A DNA stretch of 64,000 nt, taken from positions 1-64,000 of the forward strand of contig NZ_QEXM01000029.1 in the NCBI RefSeq assembly GCF_004127445.1, written 5' to 3'. Positions 27,658 to 36,106 of this stretch are shown piece by piece; the stretch's first letter is position 1; each line of letters opens with the position of its first letter. This DNA is from Streptomyces alfalfae (GTDB lineage Bacteria; Actinomycetota; Actinomycetes; Streptomycetales; Streptomycetaceae). The translations under genes and the position numbers were made by a program. Under the pieces are notes generated by a model. It was not told where the DNA came from, searched no databases, and was given only the letters and a program-made list of their open reading frames with translations.

Positions 27658-29784
27658 GTGACGCGCAGCGTGTACGTGACGGGGATCGACCGCGGCGACG
27701 GCCGCCAGGTCGTCGAACTGGGAGTCATGGAGCTCCTGACGCGCCAGGTCGACCGGGTCGGCGTCTTCCGCCCCCTCGTCCACGACGGCCCCGACCGCCT
27801 CTTCGAGCTGCTGCGGGCCCGCTACCGGCTCTCGCAGGACGCCGCGTCGGTGTACGGCATGGACTACCACGAGGCGTCCGCGCTCCAGGCCGAGCAGGGC
27901 ACCGACGAACTCGTCTCCCGGCTCGTCGACCGCTTCCACGCGGTGGCCGGGGAGTACGAGGTGGTGCTCGTCCTCGGCACCGACTTCGCCGACACCCAGC
28001 TGCCCGACGAGCTCGCGCTCAACGCCCGGCTCGCGAACGAGTTCGGCGCCTCGGTGATCCCCGTGGTCGGCGGCAGGAAGCAGACCGTGGAGTCGGTGCG
28101 CGCCGAGACGCGCAACGCCCACCGCGCGTACGAGAGCCTCGGCTGCGACATCATCGCGATGATCACCAACCGGGTCGCCCCCGCCGACCGCGACGAGATC
28201 CGCGACCTGCTCGCCGCCGACCTGCCCGTGCCCAGCCACGTCCTTCCCGACGAGGCCGCGCTCTCGGCGCCGACGGTCGCGCAGATCGCCCACGCGCTCG
28301 GCGGCCGCGTCCTGCTCGGCGACGACTCCGGGCTCGCCCGTGACGCCCTCGACTTCGTCTTCGGCGGCGCCATGCTGCCGACGTTCCTGAAGGCCCTGAC
28401 CCCCGGCTGCCTCGTCGTCACCCCCGGCGACCGCGCCGACCTCGTGGTGGGCTCGCTCGCCGCGCACAGCGCCGGCACGCCGCCCATCGCGGGCGTCCTG
28501 CTGACCCTGGACGAACAGCCGGGCCGGGAGATCCTCACCCTCGCCGACCGCCTCGCGCCCGGCACCCCGGTCATCGCCGTCTCCGGCGGCTCCTTCCCCA
28601 CGGCGGGCGAGCTGTTCGCCCTCGAGGGCAAGCTGAACGCGGCGACGCCCCGCAAGGCGGAGACCGCCCTCGGCCTCTTCGAGCGCCACGTCGACACCGC
28701 GGACCTGCTGAAGCGGGTCTCGGCGCCCAGCAGCGACCGCCTCACGCCGATGATGTTCGAGCACAAGCTCCTGGAGCGGGCCCGCTCCGACCGCCGTCGC
28801 GTCGTGCTGCCCGAGGGCGGCGAGGAGCGGGTGCTGCGCGCCGCCGACGTCCTGCTGCGCCGGGGCGTCTGCGACCTGACGCTGCTCGGCCCGGTCGAGC
28901 AGATCCGCAAGAAGGCCGCCGACCTCGGCGTGGACCTCGCCGACTCCGAGCTGATCGACCCGCAGACCTCCGAGCTGCGGGATCGTTTCGCCGCGAAGTA
29001 CGCCGAGCTGCGCGCCCACAAGGGCGTCACCGTCGAGCTGGCCCACGACGTGGTGGCCGACGTGAACTACTTCGGCACGCTGATGGTCGAGGAGGGCCTC
29101 GCCGACGGCATGGTCTCCGGCTCGGTGCACTCCACGGCCGCGACGATCCGGCCCGCCTTCGAGATCATCAAGACCAAGCCTGGGGGCACCTCCCGGGGCG
29201 GAGCCCCAGGGGGAGCCTCGATCGTCTCGTCCGTCTTCTTCATGTGCCTGTCCGACAAGGTGCTCGTGTACGGGGACTGCGCCGTGAACCCCGACCCGAA
29301 CGCGGAGCAGCTGGCCGACATCGCCGTGCAGGCCGCGGCCACTGCCGAGCAGTTCGGTGTGGACCCGCGGATCGCGATGCTCTCGTACTCGACGGGCACG
29401 TCGGGTTCGGGCGCGGACGTCGACAAGGTGCGCCGGGCCACCGAGCTGGTGCGCGCGGGCCGCGGTGACCTGAAGGTGGAGGGGCCGATCCAGTACGACG
29501 CCGCCGTGGAGCCCTCGGTCGCCGCCACGAAGCTGCCGGGTTCCGACGTCGCGGGCCAGGCCAGCGTGCTGATCTTCCCCGACCTGAACACCGGCAACAA
29601 CACCTACAAGGCCGTGCAGCGCTCGGCCGGCGCCATCGCCGTCGGCCCGGTCCTCCAGGGCCTGCGCAAGCCGGTGAACGACCTGTCCCGGGGCGCGCTC
29701 GTCCAGGACATCGTCAACACCGTCGCCATCACGGCGATCCAGGCCCAGGCCCAGGCCCGGACCCAGCTCCCGGCCACCGGCTGA
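27658..29784 (+). CDS. pta: Phosphate acetyltransferase, long form, with in-frame repeat insertion
   Basis: 708 residues from the GTG at 27658 (AAGGGGAG upstream). It converts acetyl-CoA and phosphate to acetyl phosphate. The layout is an N-terminal P-loop-like (dethiobiotin-synthase fold) domain at 1-200, a DRTGG domain at about 220-330, and the catalytic PTA domain from about 360 (VVLPEGGEERVLRAADVLLRR; VFGGAMLPTF lies in the DRTGG part). Near residue 508 the conserved IKTKPG...ASIVSSVFFM segment is split by ten extra residues (GTSRGGAPGG) encoded by a palindromic repeat. ackA follows 34 bp downstream, forming the standard acetate pathway pair. Confidence 0.94.
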   Translation: MTRSVYVTGIDRGDGRQVVELGVMELLTRQVDRVGVFRPLVHDGPDRLFELLRARYRLSQDAASVYGMDYHEASALQAEQGTDELVSRLVDRFHAVAGEYEVVLVLGTDFADTQLPDELALNARLANEFGASVIPVVGGRKQTVESVRAETRNAHRAYESLGCDIIAMITNRVAPADRDEIRDLLAADLPVPSHVLPDEAALSAPTVAQIAHALGGRVLLGDDSGLARDALDFVFGGAMLPTFLKALTPGCLVVTPGDRADLVVGSLAAHSAGTPPIAGVLLTLDEQPGREILTLADRLAPGTPVIAVSGGSFPTAGELFALEGKLNAATPRKAETALGLFERHVDTADLLKRVSAPSSDRLTPMMFEHKLLERARSDRRRVVLPEGGEERVLRAADVLLRRGVCDLTLLGPVEQIRKKAADLGVDLADSELIDPQTSELRDRFAAKYAELRAHKGVTVELAHDVVADVNYFGTLMVEEGLADGMVSGSVHSTAATIRPAFEIIKTKPGGTSRGGAPGGASIVSSVFFMCLSDKVLVYGDCAVNPDPNAEQLADIAVQAAATAEQFGVDPRIAMLSYSTGTSGSGADVDKVRRATELVRAGRGDLKVEGPIQYDAAVEPSVAATKLPGSDVAGQASVLIFPDLNTGNNTYKAVQRSAGAIAVGPVLQGLRKPVNDLSRGALVQDIVNTVAITAIQAQAQARTQLPATG
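29179..29215. repeat. Short palindromic repeat inserted in frame in pta
   Basis: The sequence begins CCTGGGGGCACCTCCC and contains the stems GGGGC-GGA-GCCCC and CTCCC/GGGAG. Similar GGGGGCACCTCCC palindromes are scattered between Streptomyces genes. Here it adds about 30 bp (10 codons) without breaking the frame. Confidence 0.7.
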
Positions 29785-29818
29785 CCCCGACCCCGACCTC
29801 GACAGAAAGCGCGCATCA

Positions 29819-31033
29819 GTGACCGCGACCCGTGTACTCGTCCTCAACTCCGGCTCCTCGTCGGTGAAGTACCAGCTGCTCGACATGCGCGACCGCTCGC
29901 GGCTCGCCGTCGGTCTGGTCGAGCGGATCGGCGAGGCGGGCTCACGGCTCAAGCACACGCCGCTGACCGGTGGCGGCACGGAGGCCCGTGAGCGCGAGGA
30001 GCCGATGGCCGACCACGACGCCGCGCTGCGGGCCGTCGCCGAGGAGCTGTCCGCCGACGGCCTTGGCCTGGACTCCCCCGAGCTGGCCGCGATCGGCCAC
30101 CGGGTGGTGCACGGGGGCCTGAAGTTCACCGAGCCGACCGTGGTGACGGACGAGGTGCTGAAGGAGATCCAGCGCCTGGTGCCGGTCGCCCCGCTGCACA
30201 ACCCGGCGAACATCACCGGCATCCGCACCGCCCAGGCGCTCCGCCCGGACCTGCCGCAGGTCGCCGTCTTCGACACCGCCTTCCACACGACGATGCCGGA
30301 GTCCGCCGCGCGCTACGCGATGGACGTGGCCACCGCCGACCAGCACCGCGTGCGCCGCTACGGCTTCCACGGCACCTCCCACGCCTACGTCTCGCGCGCC
30401 ACCGCCGAGCTGCTCGGCAAGGCCCCCGAGGACGTCAACGTGATCGTGCTGCACCTGGGCAACGGCGCCTCCGCGTCGGCCGTGCGGGGCGGTCGTTGCG
30501 TGGACACCTCCATGGGGCTCACCCCGCTCGAAGGGCTCGTGATGGGCACCCGTTCCGGCGACATGGACCCGGCGGTCATCTTCCACCTGGTCCGGGTGGG
30601 CGAAATGGGCATCGACGAGATCGACGACCTGCTGAACAAGAAGAGCGGCCTCGTCGGGCTCTGCGGCGACAACGACATGCGGGAAATCCGGCGGCGGATC
30701 GACGAGGGCGACGAGCGGGCCGCGCTCGCCTTCGACATCTACATCCACCGCCTGAAGAAGTACATCGGCGCCTATTACGCCGTGCTCGGCCGGGTGGACG
30801 CCGTCGTGTTCACCGCGGGCGTCGGCGAGAACGCGGCGCCGGTGCGCGAGGCGGCCGTGGCGGGCCTGGAGGAGCTGGGTCTCGCGGTGGACGGTGAACT
30901 CAATTCCGTACGATCCGACGAAGCCCGGCTGATATCGCCGGAATACGCGCGCGTGGCCGTCGCCGTCGTCCCCACGGACGAGGAACTGGAGATCGCGAAC
31001 CAGACTTACGCCCTGGTCAGTGACCCGGCATAA
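29819..31033 (+). CDS. ackA: Acetate kinase
   Basis: 404 residues. It makes acetate and ATP from acetyl phosphate, or the reverse during acetate assimilation. Signatures are VLVLNSGSSSVKYQLLD, AVFDTAFHTTMPESAARYAM (catalytic Asp), RRYGFHGTSHAYVS, VLHLGNGASAS, SMGLTPLEGLVMGTRSGDMDP and FTAGVGENA. GTG start 34 bp after pta with a weak purine-rich site (AGAAAG). It is probably cotranscribed with pta. Pyruvate kinase follows with its own promoter. Confidence 0.95.
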   Translation: MTATRVLVLNSGSSSVKYQLLDMRDRSRLAVGLVERIGEAGSRLKHTPLTGGGTEAREREEPMADHDAALRAVAEELSADGLGLDSPELAAIGHRVVHGGLKFTEPTVVTDEVLKEIQRLVPVAPLHNPANITGIRTAQALRPDLPQVAVFDTAFHTTMPESAARYAMDVATADQHRVRRYGFHGTSHAYVSRATAELLGKAPEDVNVIVLHLGNGASASAVRGGRCVDTSMGLTPLEGLVMGTRSGDMDPAVIFHLVRVGEMGIDEIDDLLNKKSGLVGLCGDNDMREIRRRIDEGDERAALAFDIYIHRLKKYIGAYYAVLGRVDAVVFTAGVGENAAPVREAAVAGLEELGLAVDGELNSVRSDEARLISPEYARVAVAVVPTDEELEIANQTYALVSDPA

Positions 31034-31103
31034 GCGTGAATCGGGAAATCGGCCGGGACCGCAACGACTGAGCGCACTTCCGCCCATTTGTAGATTCCAC
31101 CAG

Positions 31104-31147
31104 ACGGAATATTCCGTAGCGAAACAAACCGATAGGATCGCCCCATG
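31104..31147 (+). promoter_or_regulatory. Leaderless pyk promoter with perfect 14-bp palindrome
   Basis: TAGGAT (31133-31138), 6 nt, then ATG at 31145: a leaderless arrangement. The perfect palindrome ACGGAAT/ATTCCGT (31104-31117) covers the -35 position (about -41 to -28), where a repressor or activator could act. Confidence 0.6.
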
Positions 31148-32575
31148 CGCCGTTCCAAAATCGTCTGCACGCTGGGCCCAGCCGTCGACTCCGAAGATCA
31201 GCTCGTCTCGCTGATCGAGGCCGGCATGAACGTGGCCCGCTTCAACTTCAGCCACGGCACGCACGCCGAGCACCAGGGGCGGTACGACCGCGTCCGCTCG
31301 GCCGCCGCGAAGACCGGCCGTGCCGTCGGCGTCCTCGCCGACCTGCAGGGCCCGAAGATCCGCCTGGAGACCTTCGCCGAGGGCCCCGTCGAGCTGGTGC
31401 GGGGTGACGAGTTCACCATCACCACCGAGGACGTGCCCGGTGACAAGTCGATCTGCGGCACCACCTACAAGGGCCTGCCCGGCGACGTCTCCAAGGGCGA
31501 CCAGGTCCTGATCAACGACGGCAACGTCGAGCTGCGCGTCGTCGAGGTCGACGGACCGCGCGTGAAGACGATCGTCGTCGAGGGCGGCGTCATCTCCGAC
31601 CACAAGGGCATCAACCTGCCCGGCGCGGCCGTGAACGTGCCCGCGCTGTCCGAGAAGGACATCGAGGATCTCCGCTTCGCCCTGAAGATGGGCTGCGACA
31701 TGGTCGCCCTGTCCTTCGTGCGCGACGCGGGCGACATCAAGGACGTCCACAAGGTGATGGACGAGGAGGGCCGCCGGGTCCCCGTCATCGCCAAGGTGGA
31801 GAAGCCGCAGGCCGTCGCCAACATGGAGGGCGTCGTCGCGGCGTTCGACGCCGTGATGGTGGCCCGCGGCGACCTCGCCGTCGAGTACCCGCTCGAAAAG
31901 GTCCCGATGGTGCAGAAGCGCCTCGTGGAGATGTGCCGCCGCAACGCCAAGCCGGTGATCGTCGCGACCCAGATGATGGAGTCGATGATCACCAACTCGC
32001 GCCCCACGCGCGCCGAGGCCTCCGACGTCGCCAACGCGATCCTGGACGGCGCGGACGCGGTCATGCTGTCGGCCGAGTCCAGTGTCGGCGTCTACCCGAT
32101 CGAGACCGTCAAGACGATGTCGAAGATCGTCGCGGCGGCCGAGGAGGAGCTGCTCTCCAAGGGCCTGCAGCCGCTCGTGCCCGGCAAGAAGCCGCGGACG
32201 CAGGGCGGTTCCGTGGCCCGTGCCGCCGCCGAGATCGCCGACTTCCTGGGCGGCAAGGCCCTGGTCGCCTTCACCAAGTCCGGTGACACGGCCCGCCGCC
32301 TGTCCCGCTACCGCGCGGCCCAGCAGATCCTGGCCTTCACCACCGACGAGTCGACCCGCAACCAGCTCACGCTGAGCTGGGGTGTGGACACCTACGTCGT
32401 GCCGCACGTCGACAACACCGACGCCATGGTCGAACTGGTCGACGCCGAGCTGATCAAGCTCAACCGCTTCAACGACGGCGACACGGTCGTCATCACCGCG
32501 GGCTCGCCCCCCGGCGTCCCCGGCACCACGAACATGGTGCGGGTGCACCACCTGGGCGGCAACGGCAACGCCTGA
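31145..32575 (+). CDS. pyk: Pyruvate kinase
   Basis: 476 residues, complete. It catalyses phosphoenolpyruvate plus ADP to pyruvate plus ATP. Signatures are MRRSKIVCTLGPAVDSEDQL, AGMNVARFNFSHGTHAEH, LADLQGPKIRLE, VMVARGDLAVEYPLEKVPMVQK (metal/catalytic loop) and VATQMMESMITNSRPTRAEASDVANA. The C-terminal allosteric domain is present. There is no Shine-Dalgarno before the ATG; a -10 box lies exactly 7 nt from it. A strong terminator follows. Streptomycetes have two pyk genes; this one is linked to ackA. Confidence 0.95.
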   Translation: MRRSKIVCTLGPAVDSEDQLVSLIEAGMNVARFNFSHGTHAEHQGRYDRVRSAAAKTGRAVGVLADLQGPKIRLETFAEGPVELVRGDEFTITTEDVPGDKSICGTTYKGLPGDVSKGDQVLINDGNVELRVVEVDGPRVKTIVVEGGVISDHKGINLPGAAVNVPALSEKDIEDLRFALKMGCDMVALSFVRDAGDIKDVHKVMDEEGRRVPVIAKVEKPQAVANMEGVVAAFDAVMVARGDLAVEYPLEKVPMVQKRLVEMCRRNAKPVIVATQMMESMITNSRPTRAEASDVANAILDGADAVMLSAESSVGVYPIETVKTMSKIVAAAEEELLSKGLQPLVPGKKPRTQGGSVARAAAEIADFLGGKALVAFTKSGDTARRLSRYRAAQQILAFTTDESTRNQLTLSWGVDTYVVPHVDNTDAMVELVDAELIKLNRFNDGDTVVITAGSPPGVPGTTNMVRVHHLGGNGNA

Positions 32576-32598
32576 TCCGCCGACACCGCCGTGCGAAC

Positions 32599-32637
32599 GC
32601 CGAGGGCGCCCCTGTCCCAGGGGCGCCCTCGGCGCTT
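32599..32637 (+). terminator. Rho-independent terminator of pyk
   Basis: A 16-bp perfect stem (GCCGAGGGCGCCCCTG and complement) with a TCC loop, followed by GCTTTT. It also separates the convergent gene ending at 32663. Confidence 0.9.
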
Positions 32638-32662
32638 TTCGCGGCTCCCGGTGGCCGGGGGG

Positions 32663-34093
32663 TCAGTCGGTGACCGACTGGTGCAGGCCGGGGATCGTGA
32701 GGTTCCCCCCGAACTGGCCCGCCTGCTGCACCTTGACGTCCGTGAAGTAGATCAGCGGAATGTTGAGCGGCGGCGGGTGCTCGGGGTCGAAGGTGATCGG
32801 GATGAGCCCGAACAGCTTGCCCGAGATCCGCTCGGTGTACATCGTGGTCTCCCCGCCCCTGATGGTGGACGTGGAGCCCTTGGCCGCCTCGACGTGGTAC
32901 TTCTTGCCGCCCGGCCCCTCGACGATCTGGTGCAGGTCGCCGATGTCGGTGTTCTGCACGACGTACTTCAGGGCCTGCTTGGTCCTGCCGTCGGGCATCG
33001 TCAGGTTCACGACGCCCTGGTAGTCGGCGCCCTTGAGCGTCAGCGAGCTGGCTTCCAGGTGCCACGGCTGGTTCGGGATCGGGACGGGCGTCTGCTCGCC
33101 CTTGCCCTCGACCTTCTTCTCGACCACGCACGGGAAGGGCTTCTTGCCGTTCGCATCCGGCGCCATCGGGTCCTCGGCCCCGTCCTCGGCCCCGGTCCCG
33201 TCCTCGTCCGCGGTCCCGTCCTGCTCCCCGGCCGCGTCCGTGTCCTTCTCCGGCCCGTCCCCGGCCTTGCCGATCGCGTCGTCGAGCGGATCGGTGACCT
33301 TGTCCCCGGTCCCGTCGGACCCGGCCCCGTCGGCCTTGTCCTCGGGCTCGTCCTCGGGTGACGTGGTCTTCCCGGAGCCGGAGTCGGCATCGGAGTCCGA
33401 ATCGGGGTCCGCGTCGGAAGGCGTGGGCGCCTGCTTCTCCGACTCCTTCCGCTCCTCCTCCTGCTTCTCCTTCTCCTTCTCGTCGGGCGTGAAGGCGTCC
33501 TTCAGGGCATCGCCGAGGCCCAGCGGGTCCCAGGGGTTCTTGGTCTCCGCGGGCTCGGGCTCGTCGGCCCCGTCCTTCGCGTCCGCCCCGCCGGCGGACG
33601 GTCCGGCGGCCGACTCGTCATCGTCCTCGCCCTCGTCGGCCTGGCCCCCGGCCGAATCCCCGGCGGAGGGCGAAGCGGTCGCGGAGGGCGTCCCCTCGCC
33701 CGGCGCGTCGTCACCCCGCGCGTCCTCGTCCCCATCGGACGCCTTGTCCCCCGCGTCCTGCCCGGCGGCGTCCCGAGCCTCCTTCTGAGAGGCCTTGTCC
33801 TGGGCCTCGCCGGCGTCCTGGGCCGCCTCGTCCTCCGCGTCCTTGTCGGGCGCGGTGACGCAGGGACCGTCCTGGAAGGGGTTCTCGGGGACCCCGGGCT
33901 TCGCCTGCGCGAGCGTCGGGGTCAGGCCCATGCCCATCAGGACCGCGGTCGGCATGGCCGCGATGGCTATCGCCTTGCCCGCGGGCACCTGAAGGCGGGT
34001 CAGCAGCGGCTTCTTGGGCGCCGCGTGGCGCGGCCCGGTTCTCGCACGAGGCTCCCCCGCGGAGCTCTCGTGGTGCACCTCGTCAGCCGGCAC
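32663..34093 (-). CDS. Exported protein with long acidic disordered linker, unknown function
   Basis: 476 residues. After a basic N-terminus, residues 30-62 form a signal-anchor or signal peptide (AGKAIAIAAMPTAVLMGMGL...AQA). Residues 75-315 are very Asp/Glu/Ala/Gly/Ser-rich and low-complexity, with many GDGTGAEDG-like stretches. Residues 320-476 are a folded, beta-rich domain (LEASSLTLKGADYQGVVNLTMPDGRT, YTERISGKLFGLIPITFDPEH). It overlaps the DUF6114 gene by 11 bp and lies two genes below DUF6230, so the three are one operon. Its C-terminal domain may share a fold with DUF6230, but that is only an impression. Confidence 0.75.
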   Translation of the reverse strand: MPADEVHHESSAGEPRARTGPRHAAPKKPLLTRLQVPAGKAIAIAAMPTAVLMGMGLTPTLAQAKPGVPENPFQDGPCVTAPDKDAEDEAAQDAGEAQDKASQKEARDAAGQDAGDKASDGDEDARGDDAPGEGTPSATASPSAGDSAGGQADEGEDDDESAAGPSAGGADAKDGADEPEPAETKNPWDPLGLGDALKDAFTPDEKEKEKQEEERKESEKQAPTPSDADPDSDSDADSGSGKTTSPEDEPEDKADGAGSDGTGDKVTDPLDDAIGKAGDGPEKDTDAAGEQDGTADEDGTGAEDGAEDPMAPDANGKKPFPCVVEKKVEGKGEQTPVPIPNQPWHLEASSLTLKGADYQGVVNLTMPDGRTKQALKYVVQNTDIGDLHQIVEGPGGKKYHVEAAKGSTSTIRGGETTMYTERISGKLFGLIPITFDPEHPPPLNIPLIYFTDVKVQQAGQFGGNLTIPGLHQSVTD

Positions 34094-34652
34094 GGTGCCT
34101 CCCGTTCGTCCCGTTCGTCGGGCTCGTTCCTGACAGATCGTCCTGCGCGCCGCTCACCCCACCCGCGGCCGCCGCGGCGGGGGCCCCGGGCGCCCCGTCG
34201 TCCACGGGGTCGCCGGACCCCTGGGTCTCGCGTCCCTTCGCGGGTTCACCGGCAGGCCTCGCGGGCGCCCAGGAGACGCCGAGGGCGCCGCCGATCAGGG
34301 CGAGCAGGAAGCCGATGACGAAGCCGCCGAAGTTGGACACCACGAGGGACACCAGGGCGAGCAGGATCGCCGCGACGCCCGCGAAGACCCGGGAGTGCGG
34401 CTGGAACCACATGGTCAGGCCGAGCACGACCAACAGCACACCGATGATCAGCGACCCGGCGCCGGCGGTGGTCGCCATCCGGATCGTCATCGTGCCGAGC
34501 GTGAGGTTCGCGTACGGGAAATACATGATGGGGATGCCGCCGAGCAGCGTCAGCAGACCACCCCAGAACGGGCGCTGACCGCGCCACCCTCGGAACGATC
34601 GGCGCATCCGGCCGAGCTTGTCGCCCAGTCCCACTTGCGCTTCGGCGCTCAT
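34083..34652 (-). CDS. DUF6114-family membrane protein
   Basis: 189 residues. Three to four TM helices run from GGLLTLLGGIPIMYFPY through AGAGSLIIGVLLVVLGLTMWF to FGGFVIGFLLALIGGALGVSW. The C-terminal 60 residues are a Gly/Ala/Pro-rich cytoplasmic tail. The start has GAGGAGC upstream. I recognise it as the DUF6114 family, which accompanies DUF6230 proteins in Streptomyces; biochemical function is unknown. It sits between the DUF6230 gene and the acidic secreted-protein gene, overlapping the latter by 11 bp. Confidence 0.8.
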   Translation of the reverse strand: MSAEAQVGLGDKLGRMRRSFRGWRGQRPFWGGLLTLLGGIPIMYFPYANLTLGTMTIRMATTAGAGSLIIGVLLVVLGLTMWFQPHSRVFAGVAAILLALVSLVVSNFGGFVIGFLLALIGGALGVSWAPARPAGEPAKGRETQGSGDPVDDGAPGAPAAAAAGGVSGAQDDLSGTSPTNGTNGRHRAG

Positions 34653-34808
34653 GTCGTACAGCTCCTCGGGAATGGCGTTGGTTCTGTGTGTCGTGCGGAT
34701 TCGGGCACGGGGACGGCTGTCGTCAAGTGCCGTCGCGCCCCCGCGCCCGGCCGTTCATCGCAGCGAGTGCGTACCGAACTGCGTACGACCTACCGGGCGG
34801 CTATCGCC

Positions 34809-35426
34809 CTAGTAGCACTCGTGCTTGCCCTTCTTGACCGACATCGCGAGGCCGGACAGCTTGAAGGTGCCGGCGGTGGTCGCCCACGCGCGCTGCTTCA
34901 CATCGGTGAAGTTCACCGACTCGGCCTGCTGTGCGAACGAGTCCGGCACGTACTTGTCGTTCGCGGCCGGACCCGGTCCCTTGGTGGTCCTGTCGATCGA
35001 GACGCCGATGTCCACCTTGTTGAAGGTGGCGTTGGCCTTCAGGTCGTCGGCGTCGATGTAGAGCTTCTTGGCCTCTACCTTCGGGCTGCCCTTGCCGCCG
35101 GCCTTGAGGGTCATCGACACATCGCCGAAGACCGGGACCGGCACGACCACGGACTGGCAGAGGTTGGTGATCGTGGCCTCTTCGAGACCGACGACGGCCA
35201 CCGGGTGGTTACCCGACTTGCCGCTGTCCATCGCTCCGTACTGGACGAATCCCGTACCGTCGAGCTCCTTGGCAGTCACCTTGAACTGCTGACCGGACAC
35301 ACTGAACGATGCCGCGAGCGCACCCTGGGACAGGGCGACGCCTATCGCGGCTGTCGCCGCGACGCTCGGCACCATGACCACGGCGAACCGCTTCCATCTG
35401 GTTCCGCCACGAGCCACGGACTCCAT
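34809..35426 (-). CDS. DUF6230-family exported protein
   Basis: 205 residues. A signal peptide (FAVVMVPSVAATAAIGVALSQGALAASF) is followed by a beta-rich domain with two Cys, one at about residue 89 (TNLCQSVVVPVPVFGD) and one next to the C-terminus (KKGKHECY), probably a disulfide. It belongs to DUF6230, sometimes annotated as cholesterol esterase without evidence I know of. AGGAGGAAAGTC precedes the ATG. It heads a three-gene set with DUF6114 and the acidic exported protein, consistent with a surface or spore-envelope complex; this role is inference. Confidence 0.8.
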   Translation of the reverse strand: MESVARGGTRWKRFAVVMVPSVAATAAIGVALSQGALAASFSVSGQQFKVTAKELDGTGFVQYGAMDSGKSGNHPVAVVGLEEATITNLCQSVVVPVPVFGDVSMTLKAGGKGSPKVEAKKLYIDADDLKANATFNKVDIGVSIDRTTKGPGPAANDKYVPDSFAQQAESVNFTDVKQRAWATTAGTFKLSGLAMSVKKGKHECY

Positions 35427-36106
35427 GACTTTCCTCCTTCTCGGACGTACATCTCCGGCCCTGACTGCTCCCGTTCGGGCGGCTCAGCCGGGCAGGGATG
35501 GGAGAAGTGCTACGTCCTCGGGAAGGAGAGCGCCTGTTTCGAGGCGCTTACCGCACCACACATCACCGGCGATCACCCCCGAGCGACAACCACTGGTCGC
35601 GCCTGACGCATCACGCACAACCTCACGGACAGGCCCTGCCGGGGCGGCAGAGACCCCCCTGTCCAGACCGGCGACGGCGTCACCGGTCTGCTCGGTGGGG
35701 ACCCTCGGAGCCCGCTCCCCGAGTGGCTGTCGAGGCTGCGGGTCACAGGACCGAGCGTCGCCGATCGTGGTGCATTCTCGGCTGCCGCACAAGGGGGTTC
35801 GTTACTCGCTGGTAACGGCCGGATAACCGGCCCGCGACCGCGCGGTATCGGTCGGCCACGGACGGTGTCTCACGTGGTGGGAGCGAAACGGGACAGGCGT
35901 GGGTGAAAGCGCCCAGAAGGAAGTTCACGCCTTACTCGGAGTAACAGTGGCCGTGTTTACCAAGTTTTGGTAAAGCACGGCCACTGTGTCGCCCTGCGGG
36001 CGACGTCTTCACTCCGGTGTCACATGCCCCGGCGTTTAGCGACTGGTCAGCCGAGAGCCGGGACCGAGGGGGCCGGCGCACGTCCGTGGCCGGTCACCCG
36101 CGGGGG
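35427..36106. promoter_or_regulatory. Long gene-free region upstream of the DUF6230 operon
   Basis: 680 bp with no convincing gene. It contains several inverted repeats: CGTTAC-TCGCTG-GTAACG (35797-35814), GGCCGG-ATAA-CCGGCC just after it, TTACTC-G-GAGTAA (35932-35944), and a 44-nt hairpin (35944-35987). The TTAC/GTAA palindromes could bind a TetR-type regulator; the hairpin may end the thioredoxin-like transcript. Confidence 0.5.
35944..35987. terminator. Large AT-containing hairpin downstream of the thioredoxin-like gene
   Basis: ACAGTGGCCGTG-TTTACCAA pairs with TTGGTAAAGCACGGCCACTGT around a 3-nt loop, 20 bp with a single bulge. It lies about 120 bp beyond the gene ending at 36107. No T-run follows, so a regulatory role is also possible. 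Confidence 0.55.

Noticed and set aside
35484-35792. 102-codon minus-strand frame upstream of the DUF6230 gene
   Set aside because: No ribosome site, no recognisable motif and Arg/Gly/Cys-rich composition typical of chance frames.
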